DNA of 36,014 bases from a bacterium. GTDB lineage: Bacteria > Hydrothermota > UBA3073 > JACQXS01. The position numbers and the translations under genes are program-made. A model generated the notes under the pieces. It saw nothing but the letters and a program-made list of their open reading frames with translations. It was not told the DNA's origin and did not search any database. Numbering within the stretch: position 1 is the stretch's first letter; the number at the start of each line of letters is the position of its first letter. Below are positions 14,482 to 22,450 of the stretch, piece by piece. The DNA lies in contig JAUWHX010000021.1 of NCBI GenBank assembly GCA_030605695.1, forward strand, positions 1 through 36,014. The letters run 5' to 3'.

Positions 14482-15135
14482 TCATTTATAAGGTTTCCAA
14501 GTGTACGGACGTTCAAAAATTCCTGAATAACATTTAAGTTCCTTAACTTTTTTTGTAATACGCGCTGGATTGCCGACAACAACTGTTCTTGCAGGAACAT
14601 CTTTTGTTACACAGGCGCCGGCTCCAACAAGAGCGTGTTCTCCGATAGTAACTCCCGGAAGAATTATACATCCTCCTCCAATTTTAGCAAACTTTTTTAC
14701 TTTGGCGCCACCCAGACATTCACGATATTTTTGGCAAGGCGGATGAGGGTCGTCAAGGAATACAGTTCCGGGACCTATAAAGACATATTCCTCAATTTCC
14801 ACAAGTTCAAGGAAGCAAGATGAATGTATTCTTGTCCCAAAACCAATCTTATTTTCAACCTCAATAACCGTATTAGTGCCTATGCTCACATTATCGCCAA
14901 TTACATTGTTTTCCCTAATGGTAACTCCTTGTCCTGTTTGGAAATTATTGCCTATTTTGTTGTTAGCATATATGGCAGTGAATGGGCGGATAATTGCATT
15001 CTCTCCGATTTCGGTTGTCGGTTTTTGGTTTTCGGTTTTCGGAGGGAAGCCAATGACAACGAAATCATATATTGTGCTATTTTTGCCAATTTTTACTCCA
15101 GGGTATATCTTTACCGATTCTCCAACCTTAACCAT
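14482..15135 (-). CDS. Hexapeptide-repeat acyltransferase (left-handed beta-helix)
   Basis: 217 residues with many [LIV]-G-x4 hexapeptide turns from VKIYPGVKIGKNSTIYDFV to the end, including GNNFQTGQGVTIRENNVIG and CIILPGVTIGEHALVGAGACVTKDV followed by VVVGNPARI, typical of sugar N-acetyltransferases of the WbbJ/WbpD kind. It probably acetylates a sugar nucleotide used in the polysaccharide made by the neighbouring genes. Residues ~33-43 (PKTENQKPTTE) are encoded by a CGGTTTT-type 7-nt repeat (15012-15042) in frame. No good Shine-Dalgarno; upstream is a CACAAAG-type repeat. Acceptor sugar unknown. Confidence 0.88.
   Translation of the reverse strand: MVKVGESVKIYPGVKIGKNSTIYDFVVIGFPPKTENQKPTTEIGENAIIRPFTAIYANNKIGNNFQTGQGVTIRENNVIGDNVSIGTNTVIEVENKIGFGTRIHSSCFLELVEIEEYVFIGPGTVFLDDPHPPCQKYRECLGGAKVKKFAKIGGGCIILPGVTIGEHALVGAGACVTKDVPARTVVVGNPARITKKVKELKCYSGIFERPYTWKPYK
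15012..15042 (-). repeat. Heptanucleotide block CGGTTTT, in coding sequence
   Basis: CGGTTGT, CGGTTTT, TGGTTTT, CGGTTTT, CGG read on the + strand. It inserts about ten residues into the acyltransferase between two hexapeptide coils while keeping the frame. Confidence 0.8.
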
Positions 15136-15144
15136 AAATTTATT

Positions 15145-15225
15145 TCACCACAAAGAACACAAAGAAAAAATCCTTTTAATGTAATCACCGCAAAGACGCA
15201 AAGTTCGCAAAGAAAAAATCCTTTT
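15145..15225. repeat. Tandem pair of CACCRCAAAG...AAAAAATCCTTTT units
   Basis: Two related units, 15145-15177 and 15185-15224, each beginning TCACC[A/G]CAAAGA and ending GCAAAGAAAAAATCCTTTT or its A variant. They fill the gap between the acyltransferase start and the sugar transferase stop. Confidence 0.75.
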
Positions 15226-16062
15226 TTAAAACGCTCCTTTTAATGATAACACCGTTGGGATTGTGTATAATAATATTTTCATATCTAACCACAACGACTG
15301 ATTTGATGCATAGTAAAGGTCAAGCATTACCATTTCATCAAATGAGATAAGACTTCTTCCCATAATTTGCCATAAGCCAGTTAAGCCCGGTTTTGCAGAG
15401 AATCTTGCAAAGTGCCACTTTTTATATGATTCTATCTCATAAGGTATAGGAGGTCTGGGACCTACAAGCGTCATATCTCCTTTTAACACATTTAGAAGTT
15501 GAGGAAGTTCATCAATAGAGAGTTTGCGAAGCCATTTTCCAATAGTTGTAGTTCTTGGGTCATCTATTAGTTTATAGACTTTTTGGTCATTACATTTGCC
15601 GTTTATATTTTTTTTCATATATTCTTGATGAAGTTTTTCTCCCTCATTCTCTCTCATAGTCCTGAACTTGTATAGGTCAAATGTGCACATATTGTTATTT
15701 ACTCGCTGTTGACGGAAAAACACCGCTCCCTTTGAGTTTAATTTCACAAAAATAGATGCGATAATAAATATTGGCAACGAAGCGATAAAAAATGGTGTTC
15801 CAAGTATAATATCCATACATCTTTTTAATCGGTAAGGGCGAGATGACGCCCCTACATCTTTTTTCTTGAATATTAGCCATTTATTTTTTGAGATACAAGA
15901 GATATTATCTGTTTTCACATATACATCTCCTTTTTCTTCGTATTTCAAAACGAATTTCACAATTTCTTTAGGGGTAAGCCCGGGACAATTTATTGTATGA
16001 GTTTCAGTTTTATCAGAATGAAATTTCTGCAAATCGCTTTTATTGCTTATATTAAGAACCAT
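15226..16062 (-). CDS. Bacterial sugar transferase (initiating glycosyl-1-phosphate transferase)
   Basis: 278 residues, WcaJ/WbaP catalytic-domain type: transfers a sugar-1-phosphate to undecaprenyl phosphate to start polysaccharide assembly at the inner membrane. Core motifs: LKRCMDIILG with a membrane helix, DLYKFRTM, KWLRKLSIDELPQLLNVLKG, DMTLVGPRPP, and PGLTGLWQIMGRS. The N-terminal ~75 residues are not the usual four-helix membrane domain, so this is the short form. Residues around 70-77 (DVGASSRPY) are encoded by an inserted palindromic element at 15832-15855. It is 31 nt downstream of leuS in a string of minus-strand polysaccharide genes. Confidence 0.93.
   Translation of the reverse strand: MVLNISNKSDLQKFHSDKTETHTINCPGLTPKEIVKFVLKYEEKGDVYVKTDNISCISKNKWLIFKKKDVGASSRPYRLKRCMDIILGTPFFIASLPIFIIASIFVKLNSKGAVFFRQQRVNNNMCTFDLYKFRTMRENEGEKLHQEYMKKNINGKCNDQKVYKLIDDPRTTTIGKWLRKLSIDELPQLLNVLKGDMTLVGPRPPIPYEIESYKKWHFARFSAKPGLTGLWQIMGRSLISFDEMVMLDLYYASNQSLWLDMKILLYTIPTVLSLKGAF
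15832..15855 (-). repeat. In-frame palindromic element in the sugar transferase
   Basis: On the minus strand GTAGGGGCG, 6-nt loop, CGCCCTTAC: 9-bp arms with one mismatch. It shares GTAGGGGCG with the leuS element. Confidence 0.7.
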
Positions 16063-16092
16063 ATTAGATTACAAATTACAGATTGCAGATTG

Positions 16093-18495
16093 TTAGTTGT
16101 TATTGTTCTCTACAGCTACAAAGTTAATGAGCTTATTTGGGACGAAAATAGTTTTTTTAATAGCATTGATTCTATTTGCTATCTTTGGAATTTGCAAAGC
16201 TTGTGATTTCACAGAATCCTCAGGTGTATCTTTTGGCATCTGAAGCATTGTCCTGACTTTTCCATTAATTTCAATTATTATCGTAACAATTTCTTCTTCA
16301 ATCTCTTCCCATTGTGGCCATTTAGATTTAAATACTGATTCGGTATTTCCAAGTTTTTCAATCCATAATTCTTCAGCCAGATGAGGAGCAAATGGTGCAA
16401 TTAACTGAACAAGAATCTTTAACCCATAACTAAACCAGGAGTCGTTCTCTGATTGATAAAGTTCATTAACAAATGTCATAAGAGCTGCAATAGCTGTATT
16501 ATGACTACGATTTTCAATATCATGAGTTACCTTCTTAATTGTAAAATTTATACTTTTGTAAAGTGTAGATAGCTCCTTTGGAATAGATTGAGCAATGTGT
16601 TTATTCTTATCCACGAGATTATACACCCGTGAGAGGAATCTTGATGCACCAGCAACTCCTTCAACAGACCACACAGAATCGTGTTCAGGTGGTCCTATAA
16701 AGAGTATTGTAACTCTTCCTGTATCAGCTCCCCACTTCTGTACAAATGGGCCAATAGGAACTGCGTTTCCCTTAGATTTTGACATTACCTGTCCGTCTTT
16801 ATCCATTACCATGCCGTGAGTAAATAATTTAATACAAGGTTCATTATGTACCAACAATCCCTCATCATAAAGGAATTTAGCAATAAAGCGGAAATAAATA
16901 AGATGTCCTGTAGCATGCTCAATTCCTCCAATATACTCATCTATTGGGAGCCATTTTTGAGCAGATTCTCGAGAGAAAGGTTCATTGTCATTTTTTGAAT
17001 CTAAATAACGAAGCCAGTACCAGGATGAATCTATAAATGTATCCATTGTATCCGTGTCGCGATGTGCCTCTCCACCACATTGAGGGCAAGAAGTATTGAC
17101 AAAGTCAGAAACAGAAGCTAATGGAGATTTTCCTCTTGGTGTAAAATCAGCTTCTTCAGGTAGACAGACTGGCAGTTCATCAAAGGAGACAGGAACAACA
17201 CCACATCTTGAGCAATGAATTATGGGGATTGGAGCACCCCAATATCGTTGTCTTGAGATAAGCCAGTCGCGAAGACGGTAATTCACTTTTTTTCTTCCAA
17301 GTTTTTTTTCTTCCACATACTTTTCTATTTTAACAATTCCATCATCAGAGGATAAACCAGTAAAGGAATCTGAATTTACCATTGTGCCGTAATCTGTATA
17401 TGCTTCTTGCAGGAACGGTTCGCGAACCGCCCCTACAGGTTGAATAACCATCTGTATGGGAATTTTATGGGTTTTTGCAAACTCAAAGTCTCGCTCATCA
17501 TGTGCTGGAACTCCCATTATAACTCCAGTTCCATACGATGGCAGGACATAATCAACAATCCAAATAGGTATTTTGGTCTCAGAAAGAGGATTAATCGCAT
17601 ACTCTCCTGTAAATATGCCATTTTTAGTTTGAGCGCGCTCGATTTCTGGTCGTTTCAGAGAATTTTCTATATAATTTTTAATTTTTGTGTTTTTTCTACC
17701 CATTTCTTTTGCCAATTTATCAGCAGGAGAAAGAGCTAAGAATGTAACTCCATAAATTGTGTCTGGTCTCGTTGTAAAAACAGAAATCCGCTTCTCATTA
17801 TATTGGAAATCTATTTCCAGCCCTTCGCTTCTACCAATCCAGTTTCTTTGTAAGTTCTTCACCTGCTCGGGCCATTCTGGGAGGTCATCTAAACCAGAGA
17901 GCAGTTTTTCAGCATAAGCTGTAATTTCGAAGAACCATTGAGTAATTTCTTTTTTAATCACAGGAGTTTCACATCTCCAGCACTTTTCGTTTTCTACTTG
18001 TTCATTGGCAAGGGTAGTCTGGCAATGAGGGCACCAATTTACATAAGCCCTTTTTCTGTAGGCAAGTCCTCGCTCAAAGAGTTTCAGAAAAAGCCATTGA
18101 GTCCATTTATAATAATTTGGCTCCGAAGTTATTACCTCTTTACCCCAGTCATAAGAAATTCCCATAAGTTTAAGTGTTTCCCGACTTGTATTTATATTAT
18201 CCATCGTCCATTTACGGGGATTTATTCCTTTGTCAATTGCACATTGCTCTGCAGGAAGTCCGAAAGCGTCCCAGCCAAACGGATGCAAAATATCGTATCC
18301 TTGCATTAATTTAAATCTCGCAATTGTATCGCCAAGCACATAATTTTTGGTATGTCCTATATGAATATCCCCAGAAGGATAGGGATACATTTCAAGGATA
18401 TAATATTTTTTCTTTGGATTAATTGAAGTCTTATAAAGTGAGTTTTTGAGCCAAGAATCCTGCCATCGGCTCTCTATTTTCTGAAAATCATACAT
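16093..18495 (-). CDS. leuS: Leucyl-tRNA synthetase
   Basis: 800 residues, normal for a bacterial LeuRS, charging tRNA-Leu in the cytoplasm. Class I motifs: HIGH at 45-48 (PYPSGDIHIGHTKN) and a KMSKS variant VMSKS near 570. The CP1 editing domain is present (FTTRPDTIYG, then VPAHDERDFEFA), as are Zn-type cysteine pairs CPHCQTT/CWRCETP and CSRCG/CPQCGG. Residues ~352-362 (PVGAVREPFLQ) are an insertion coded by a palindromic element before AYTDYGTMVNS. ATG at 18495 follows GGTGAAATTAG; the upstream gap is a nested hairpin. It is an unexpected housekeeping gene amid polysaccharide genes. Confidence 0.98.
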   Translation of the reverse strand: MYDFQKIESRWQDSWLKNSLYKTSINPKKKYYILEMYPYPSGDIHIGHTKNYVLGDTIARFKLMQGYDILHPFGWDAFGLPAEQCAIDKGINPRKWTMDNINTSRETLKLMGISYDWGKEVITSEPNYYKWTQWLFLKLFERGLAYRKRAYVNWCPHCQTTLANEQVENEKCWRCETPVIKKEITQWFFEITAYAEKLLSGLDDLPEWPEQVKNLQRNWIGRSEGLEIDFQYNEKRISVFTTRPDTIYGVTFLALSPADKLAKEMGRKNTKIKNYIENSLKRPEIERAQTKNGIFTGEYAINPLSETKIPIWIVDYVLPSYGTGVIMGVPAHDERDFEFAKTHKIPIQMVIQPVGAVREPFLQEAYTDYGTMVNSDSFTGLSSDDGIVKIEKYVEEKKLGRKKVNYRLRDWLISRQRYWGAPIPIIHCSRCGVVPVSFDELPVCLPEEADFTPRGKSPLASVSDFVNTSCPQCGGEAHRDTDTMDTFIDSSWYWLRYLDSKNDNEPFSRESAQKWLPIDEYIGGIEHATGHLIYFRFIAKFLYDEGLLVHNEPCIKLFTHGMVMDKDGQVMSKSKGNAVPIGPFVQKWGADTGRVTILFIGPPEHDSVWSVEGVAGASRFLSRVYNLVDKNKHIAQSIPKELSTLYKSINFTIKKVTHDIENRSHNTAIAALMTFVNELYQSENDSWFSYGLKILVQLIAPFAPHLAEELWIEKLGNTESVFKSKWPQWEEIEEEIVTIIIEINGKVRTMLQMPKDTPEDSVKSQALQIPKIANRINAIKKTIFVPNKLINFVAVENNNN
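17411..17437 (-). repeat. In-frame palindromic element in leuS
   Basis: Perfect 14-bp palindrome CGGTTCGCGAACCG (416-429 of this kilobase, i.e. 17416-17429) flanked on the minus strand by GTAGGGG and TTCCTGC. It adds roughly nine residues to LeuRS without changing frame. Confidence 0.8.
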
Positions 18496-18501
18496 CTAAT
18501 T

Positions 18502-18666
18502 TCACCATAAAGTCACAAAGAACCCAAAGGACACAAAGATTGATTTGCCACAAAAACACTAAGGCACTAAATGCCACTAAAGATTTCTTTTTGTGCAGTT
18601 TTGTGATTTGGTGATTTCGTGGCATTTTATTTAATCATTTCTCTGTGCTTTTGAGTCTTTGTGGTA
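18502..18666. repeat. Nested long hairpin, CAC-A/T-AA-type arms
   Basis: Outer arms: ACCATAAAGTCACAAAG... (from 18504) with ...GAGTCTTTGTGGTA (to 18666). Inner arms: GCCACAAAAACACTAAGG (from 18547) with TTGGTGATTTCGTGGC (to 18624). Both arms consist of 8-nt-period words. It separates leuS from the outer-membrane protein gene, with no gene inside. Confidence 0.75.
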
Positions 18667-18671
18667 ATACA

Positions 18672-19721
18672 TTAAGGAATTATAGAGTAAATTTCAAAAT
18701 AGCATATTGTAGTCGTTCTTGGATGGACAGATACCTTTTTCTCTGCCCAATGAAAACCAACGCTTCCGGCTCGCACCCAATAAGTTCCGGAAGGCAATCT
18801 CATAGTGCTCGCTCCTGTTTCTCTATCTGTTGGTACACTTGGAATAGATGTTCCGGGAAAAGAAACTACTGCACGTTTAGGATTGCCGCTTTTTGCATCA
18901 GTCACTACTACAGTAAGTATCCCTGTTGAAGACTCACGCCATTTCTTAAAAACTAAGGAATTTACATTAACGCCAATTGAAAAACGTGGATAAAGTATAG
19001 AAGAACCTTTGAGTCTATGTTCAAGTTTTGATGCAGAAATTCCTACCTGAAAAAAATGACTTCTAATCTTAATTCCTGTATTGAAATCTCTACCATCAAA
19101 ATCAAATACTCCAAATAAATGATGCAAAAGTAGTATCTCTGCTCCCCAAAACAATCCTATAGCATTAGAATGATATTTTCCTGAAAACATATCTGAATTA
19201 AAAAATTGGGACCTTGGACCATATCCCACAAAACAGCCATTTCCTATTCCAATATTGTAAATTCCATAAGGGCCCATATCTTTTGTTGCTACAATAAAAA
19301 GTGAGAGTTGCTCTGAAGTTCTTTTAGAATTATATGTTTGGTCGTCATCCCAGCCAACATCTCTTCCAACACCCACTGGACAAATCCACTTATGTGGAGA
19401 TATATACTTACTTCCAATTGCAATGGCTGGCAGTTTATTAGTTTCCTCACTTACTTTGAACTTTACATCAGATGATAGAATCTTATTTGTAAGAACAGAA
19501 AGTCCGAAGGTTAATCTCTTTAGGGCTTCAATTTCAATATATGCATTTCTATCTATAGAATGGGGGTCTTCTGGGGTTGTAATGCTTAAATTTAATCCAA
19601 GACTAAATGCAGTGCCGGATGAATATGCAGTTGGGGTATCAACTAAGTGCGAAGGGTCCTTGAATTCGCTGAATCCAGTAGTAGCAAACAATAACCCTAC
19701 GATTAATAATTTATAGTTCAC
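18672..19721 (-). CDS. Exported outer-membrane-type protein with C-terminal carboxypeptidase-regulatory-like domain
   Basis: 349 residues. A signal peptide (MNYKLLIVGLLFATTGFS) is followed by alternating hydrophobic/polar segments compatible with a beta-barrel (LGLNLSITTPED, LTFGLSVLTNK, YGIYNIGIGNGCFVGYG, FFQVGISASKLEHR), recalling YjbH-type exopolysaccharide outer-membrane proteins. From about residue 265 a PEGA/carboxypeptidase-regulatory-like beta-sandwich is visible: LTVVVTDAKSGNPKRAVVSFPG, then MRLPSGTYWVRAGSVGF. The start overlaps the stop of the tyrosine kinase gene by 4 nt (ATGA), so it likely works with it in polymer export. Barrel assignment is tentative. Confidence 0.65.
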   Translation of the reverse strand: MNYKLLIVGLLFATTGFSEFKDPSHLVDTPTAYSSGTAFSLGLNLSITTPEDPHSIDRNAYIEIEALKRLTFGLSVLTNKILSSDVKFKVSEETNKLPAIAIGSKYISPHKWICPVGVGRDVGWDDDQTYNSKRTSEQLSLFIVATKDMGPYGIYNIGIGNGCFVGYGPRSQFFNSDMFSGKYHSNAIGLFWGAEILLLHHLFGVFDFDGRDFNTGIKIRSHFFQVGISASKLEHRLKGSSILYPRFSIGVNVNSLVFKKWRESSTGILTVVVTDAKSGNPKRAVVSFPGTSIPSVPTDRETGASTMRLPSGTYWVRAGSVGFHWAEKKVSVHPRTTTICYFEIYSIIP

Positions 19722-21778
19722 GATTTTGGAGTATAATATTTATAATAATAATGATAACTGTAATATATTCCATCTTTTACCTTGTTAACAACTACACCAA
19801 GGAAAACTACTCCTGTGGATTTAAACGATGATATTGTTCGAAGTAATAACTCTCTCGGAATTTTCCTCAATTCCAATGCCAAAATTACACCTTCTACCAT
19901 ATTTCCCAATAAAAATCCATCTGCACAAGTAATAAGCGGAGGAGAGTCAATTATCACCATTTCAAAATCCTTCCTCAACCCAGAAATTAAGGTTTTCATT
20001 GATTCAGAATCTATAAGCTCGCTGGGATTCGGTGGTATATGACCTGCTGGAATAACCCAAAGATTTTCTATCTTGGTAGGAAATATCACATCTTCTATTT
20101 TTACATCTCCAATGAGGAAGTTTGATAACCCGACTTTACTTGATATCTTAAACAACTTATGTAAAGAAGGTTTTCTGAGGTCTCCCTCTACCATAACTGT
20201 TTTTTGTAATGCTCTTGCATAAGTCACACCAAGATTGGAGACAAGAGTTGATTTCCCTTCTTTTGCCGCACAGCTTGAAACAAGCAAAGTTTTTAAGCTG
20301 CCAGGTTTTGAAAACTTTAAGTTTATTTGAAGTTTCTTATATGCCTCAGCTGACGGTGATATCTGGTCCTCAATTATATCATCAGAGTGCACCGGAATTG
20401 TTCCTGCCACAGGAATTTTTAATTTCTCTACATCTTCTACTTCTTTAATAGAAGTATCCAAATGTTCTTGAACAATCACTCCCCCAATTCCAATCCCGAT
20501 TCCGAAGACTAAAGCCAATATAAGATTTCTGACTGGATTAGGATATATTGGAAGTTGAGGTGGAATTGCTCGTTCAATTATCACGATATTCCCAATTTCT
20601 CCTACTTCTGTTATTTTAGCTTCCTCGTAACGGTCAATTAGACTTTGGTAGACGCTTTTGTTAAATTCATAAGTTCGCTCAAGTCTTGCAAGTTTATATT
20701 CTTTTGTAGGAAAACGACGCACACGTTCCTGATATTCCTTTATTCTTTTCTCCATAGCACTTTTTGCCGATTGCAATTTAATGAGATTGAACTTTTCATT
20801 AAATATTTTTCCTGATAATTCTTCAATATAAAAGAGTGGATTCATTGAAAGCACTTCTTCTTCAGCTCTACTCGTTGCTTTTTGCTTAAGTCTTCGCTTG
20901 ATGTCCTCTATTTTTTTATTTAGTCCTATTAACTTAGGATGCTCCGGAGCCAGCCCCGCAATTATATACGAAGAATATTCGTTCCCAAGTACCAAAAGTT
21001 GAGCCCTTAAACTTGAAAGCGAGGGATTATCAATTTTAACAATTTCTTCTGCAAGTCTCTCGTTTTCTTTTTTAAGTTCTTGTTTTAATCGTGCGATTAG
21101 CGTCTCCGTTATACTAATTTGAGATACCTTTGAACCATATTCCGATTGAAGTTTAACAAGCTCTTCTTGCAAAGCACTACCACTGGCATCTATTGAGATG
21201 AGCTTCTCTTTTTCCTTGAATTTCTGAAGAGATTCTTCTGCCTCTTTTAGTCTTTTTTGGACTTCTGGAAGTTGAACTTCTATGAACCTTCTTACTTCTG
21301 TCACTTTTGCTCTTGCAATTTCCACAGAATACTCTTTAAAAGCCTCTGCGATATTATTCGTTATTAAAGCAACTTCCTCAGCAGTTCCTGCTTCAACTGT
21401 AACTTGAATGATGATGGAAGCTCTTAAGGGAGTAATTTTAGTTTTCTCAAGCAAAATATCAGGGGCATCTTCAAGATCAAGGAACCCTATTTTTAGTCTC
21501 TTTTCACGCATGCGATTTATTACTTTTTCTGCGAATCCTCTTGACCTTAGTATTTCACAGTTCGTTTCTATCCCAAATGCTTCTTCTAATATTTGACTTT
21601 CACCAAGTAAGGTTGAAATTCCTTTCACTAAAACCTTAGAGGAGGCACGAAATGTTTTTGGAGTTAAAGTAGTCTTTATCGCAGTAAATAGCATAATTCC
21701 ACAAAATATGCCAATAAAAATCCATTTTCTCCGCAAGAAAACACGAATATACCTTCTTATATCTATTTCGCCTTCCAT
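19718..21778 (-). CDS. Wzc-like polysaccharide co-polymerase / bacterial tyrosine kinase
   Basis: 686 residues. Wzz-type N-terminus with TM1 at about 17-36 (IFIGIFCGIMLF), a long periplasmic coiled-coil region (about 150-390), a GNVR-like stretch (IVIIERAIPPQLPIYPNPV), and TM2 near 415-435. The cytoplasmic BY-kinase domain has Walker A AAKEGKST near 508, Walker A' VMVEGDLRKPS, and Walker B VIIDSPP near 610. The extreme C-terminus is a tyrosine cluster (YYSYHYYYKYY), the usual autophosphorylation tail. It controls chain length and export of the polysaccharide. Its ATG is entered directly from a small ORF whose TAA overlaps it (TAATG). Confidence 0.95.
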   Translation of the reverse strand: MEGEIDIRRYIRVFLRRKWIFIGIFCGIMLFTAIKTTLTPKTFRASSKVLVKGISTLLGESQILEEAFGIETNCEILRSRGFAEKVINRMREKRLKIGFLDLEDAPDILLEKTKITPLRASIIIQVTVEAGTAEEVALITNNIAEAFKEYSVEIARAKVTEVRRFIEVQLPEVQKRLKEAEESLQKFKEKEKLISIDASGSALQEELVKLQSEYGSKVSQISITETLIARLKQELKKENERLAEEIVKIDNPSLSSLRAQLLVLGNEYSSYIIAGLAPEHPKLIGLNKKIEDIKRRLKQKATSRAEEEVLSMNPLFYIEELSGKIFNEKFNLIKLQSAKSAMEKRIKEYQERVRRFPTKEYKLARLERTYEFNKSVYQSLIDRYEEAKITEVGEIGNIVIIERAIPPQLPIYPNPVRNLILALVFGIGIGIGGVIVQEHLDTSIKEVEDVEKLKIPVAGTIPVHSDDIIEDQISPSAEAYKKLQINLKFSKPGSLKTLLVSSCAAKEGKSTLVSNLGVTYARALQKTVMVEGDLRKPSLHKLFKISSKVGLSNFLIGDVKIEDVIFPTKIENLWVIPAGHIPPNPSELIDSESMKTLISGLRKDFEMVIIDSPPLITCADGFLLGNMVEGVILALELRKIPRELLLRTISSFKSTGVVFLGVVVNKVKDGIYYSYHYYYKYYTPKS

Positions 21779-21882
21779 TAAATTACTACATGGAACAACC
21801 CTTCTATTCCTTGGAACAGGTCATCTGTTCCTTTCAATATGCCATATGTTCCACGGAACATCTCGTATGCAGACTTGTCCAT
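21778..21882 (-). CDS. Small ORF of 34 residues between SLBB and tyrosine-kinase genes
   Basis: ATG 21882 lies two nucleotides after the SLBB gene's TAA, and the TAA (21780-21778) shares its last A with the kinase ATG, so the three frames are tightly packed. The product starts MDKSAYEMFRGTYG and consists of four heptad-like units (YEMFRGT, YGILKGT, DDLFQGI, EGLFHVV). The DNA is made of ~21-nt units with GGAACA/TGTTCC palindromes. It has no recognisable Shine-Dalgarno site; translation would rely on re-initiation. It could be a real micropeptide, a linker that couples translation, or a repeat element whose open frame preserves coupling. Nothing similar is known to me by function. Confidence 0.5.
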   Translation of the reverse strand: MDKSAYEMFRGTYGILKGTDDLFQGIEGLFHVVI

Positions 21883-21884
21883 AT

Positions 21885-22340
21885 TTATTTCTTGAGCATA
21901 TTATATAATTGGAGATATACCAGCACAACAAGAGTAGCTTCTGTAATATTGTGTGTAAAGCCCTTGGCTTTAGAAAAAAATGTCTGATTAATCCGTACCA
22001 TATCTCCGGGTTTCATAATAGGAATACCCTCACGATTTCCTGTTTTAAAGAATTTAGATAAGTTCACATTAACCTTACAGGGAATTGGGAAAGAATGTAT
22101 AAGCTCAACCCTTGAGAGATTAGCACCTTTCAGTAGTCCTCCGGCTAAAGATAAAAGTGTAACAAGGTCTGTTCCGTCTGGGATAGAATAAAGTCCGGAA
22201 GACGCAATTTCTCCCCATATAGACACCTTTATTTGAAGCTCACCTACTCCTCCAAGATATACATAATATTTAGCCCCTGGGGACTGAATGTCTTGAACCT
22301 GTAACAGAAAAAATATTAAGATAGCCACTTTGTTTTCCAT
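21885..22340 (-). CDS. Short SLBB-domain polysaccharide export protein
   Basis: 151 residues from ATG 22340 (or 147 from GTG 22328, which fits the predicted transcription start better). An N-terminal hydrophobic segment (VAILIFFLLQV) is followed directly by one SLBB domain: VSIWGEIASSGLYSIPDGT, LVTLLSLAGGLLKGANLSRVEL, and IPIMKPGDMVRI. A second hydrophobic stretch near the C-terminus (EATLVVLVYLQLY) could be a membrane anchor. Full Wza-type proteins also carry a polysaccharide-export domain before SLBB, absent here. First gene of the minus-strand polysaccharide cluster, divergent from the V-ATPase gene. Confidence 0.85.
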   Translation of the reverse strand: MENKVAILIFFLLQVQDIQSPGAKYYVYLGGVGELQIKVSIWGEIASSGLYSIPDGTDLVTLLSLAGGLLKGANLSRVELIHSFPIPCKVNVNLSKFFKTGNREGIPIMKPGDMVRINQTFFSKAKGFTHNITEATLVVLVYLQLYNMLKK

Positions 22341-22364
22341 ACAGATTAAAAAACTCTTTGTCAA
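22336..22364 (-). promoter_or_regulatory. Promoter for the exopolysaccharide cluster
   Basis: Minus strand TTGACA (22364-22359), 17-nt spacer, TATGGA (22341-22336), preceded by TTTTTTACT. The -10 overlaps the ATG at 22340; initiation is predicted near 22329, matching a GTG at 22328. Confidence 0.5.
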
Positions 22365-22414
22365 GTAAAAAAGTAAACGTTGTAGACTCGTATGAGTGGT
22401 TAAATCATTTTTAC

Positions 22415-22441
22415 TTGACATCTGATTTTTGGTGGTATAAG
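22415..22441 (+). promoter_or_regulatory. Promoter for V-ATPase subunit D
   Basis: TTGACA (22415-22420) with TATAAG (22436-22441, 15-nt spacer) or TAAGTT (17-nt spacer). The 11 nt TTTTTACTTGA around -35 are an exact inverted copy of 22361-22371 in the divergent promoter. Initiation is predicted near 22448, just before ATG 22451. Confidence 0.55.
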
Positions 22442-22450
22442 TTAAAATTA

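Noticed and set aside
22358-22450. Upstream extension of V-ATPase subunit D
   Set aside because: It would include the promoter, and family similarity begins at the ATG at 22451.
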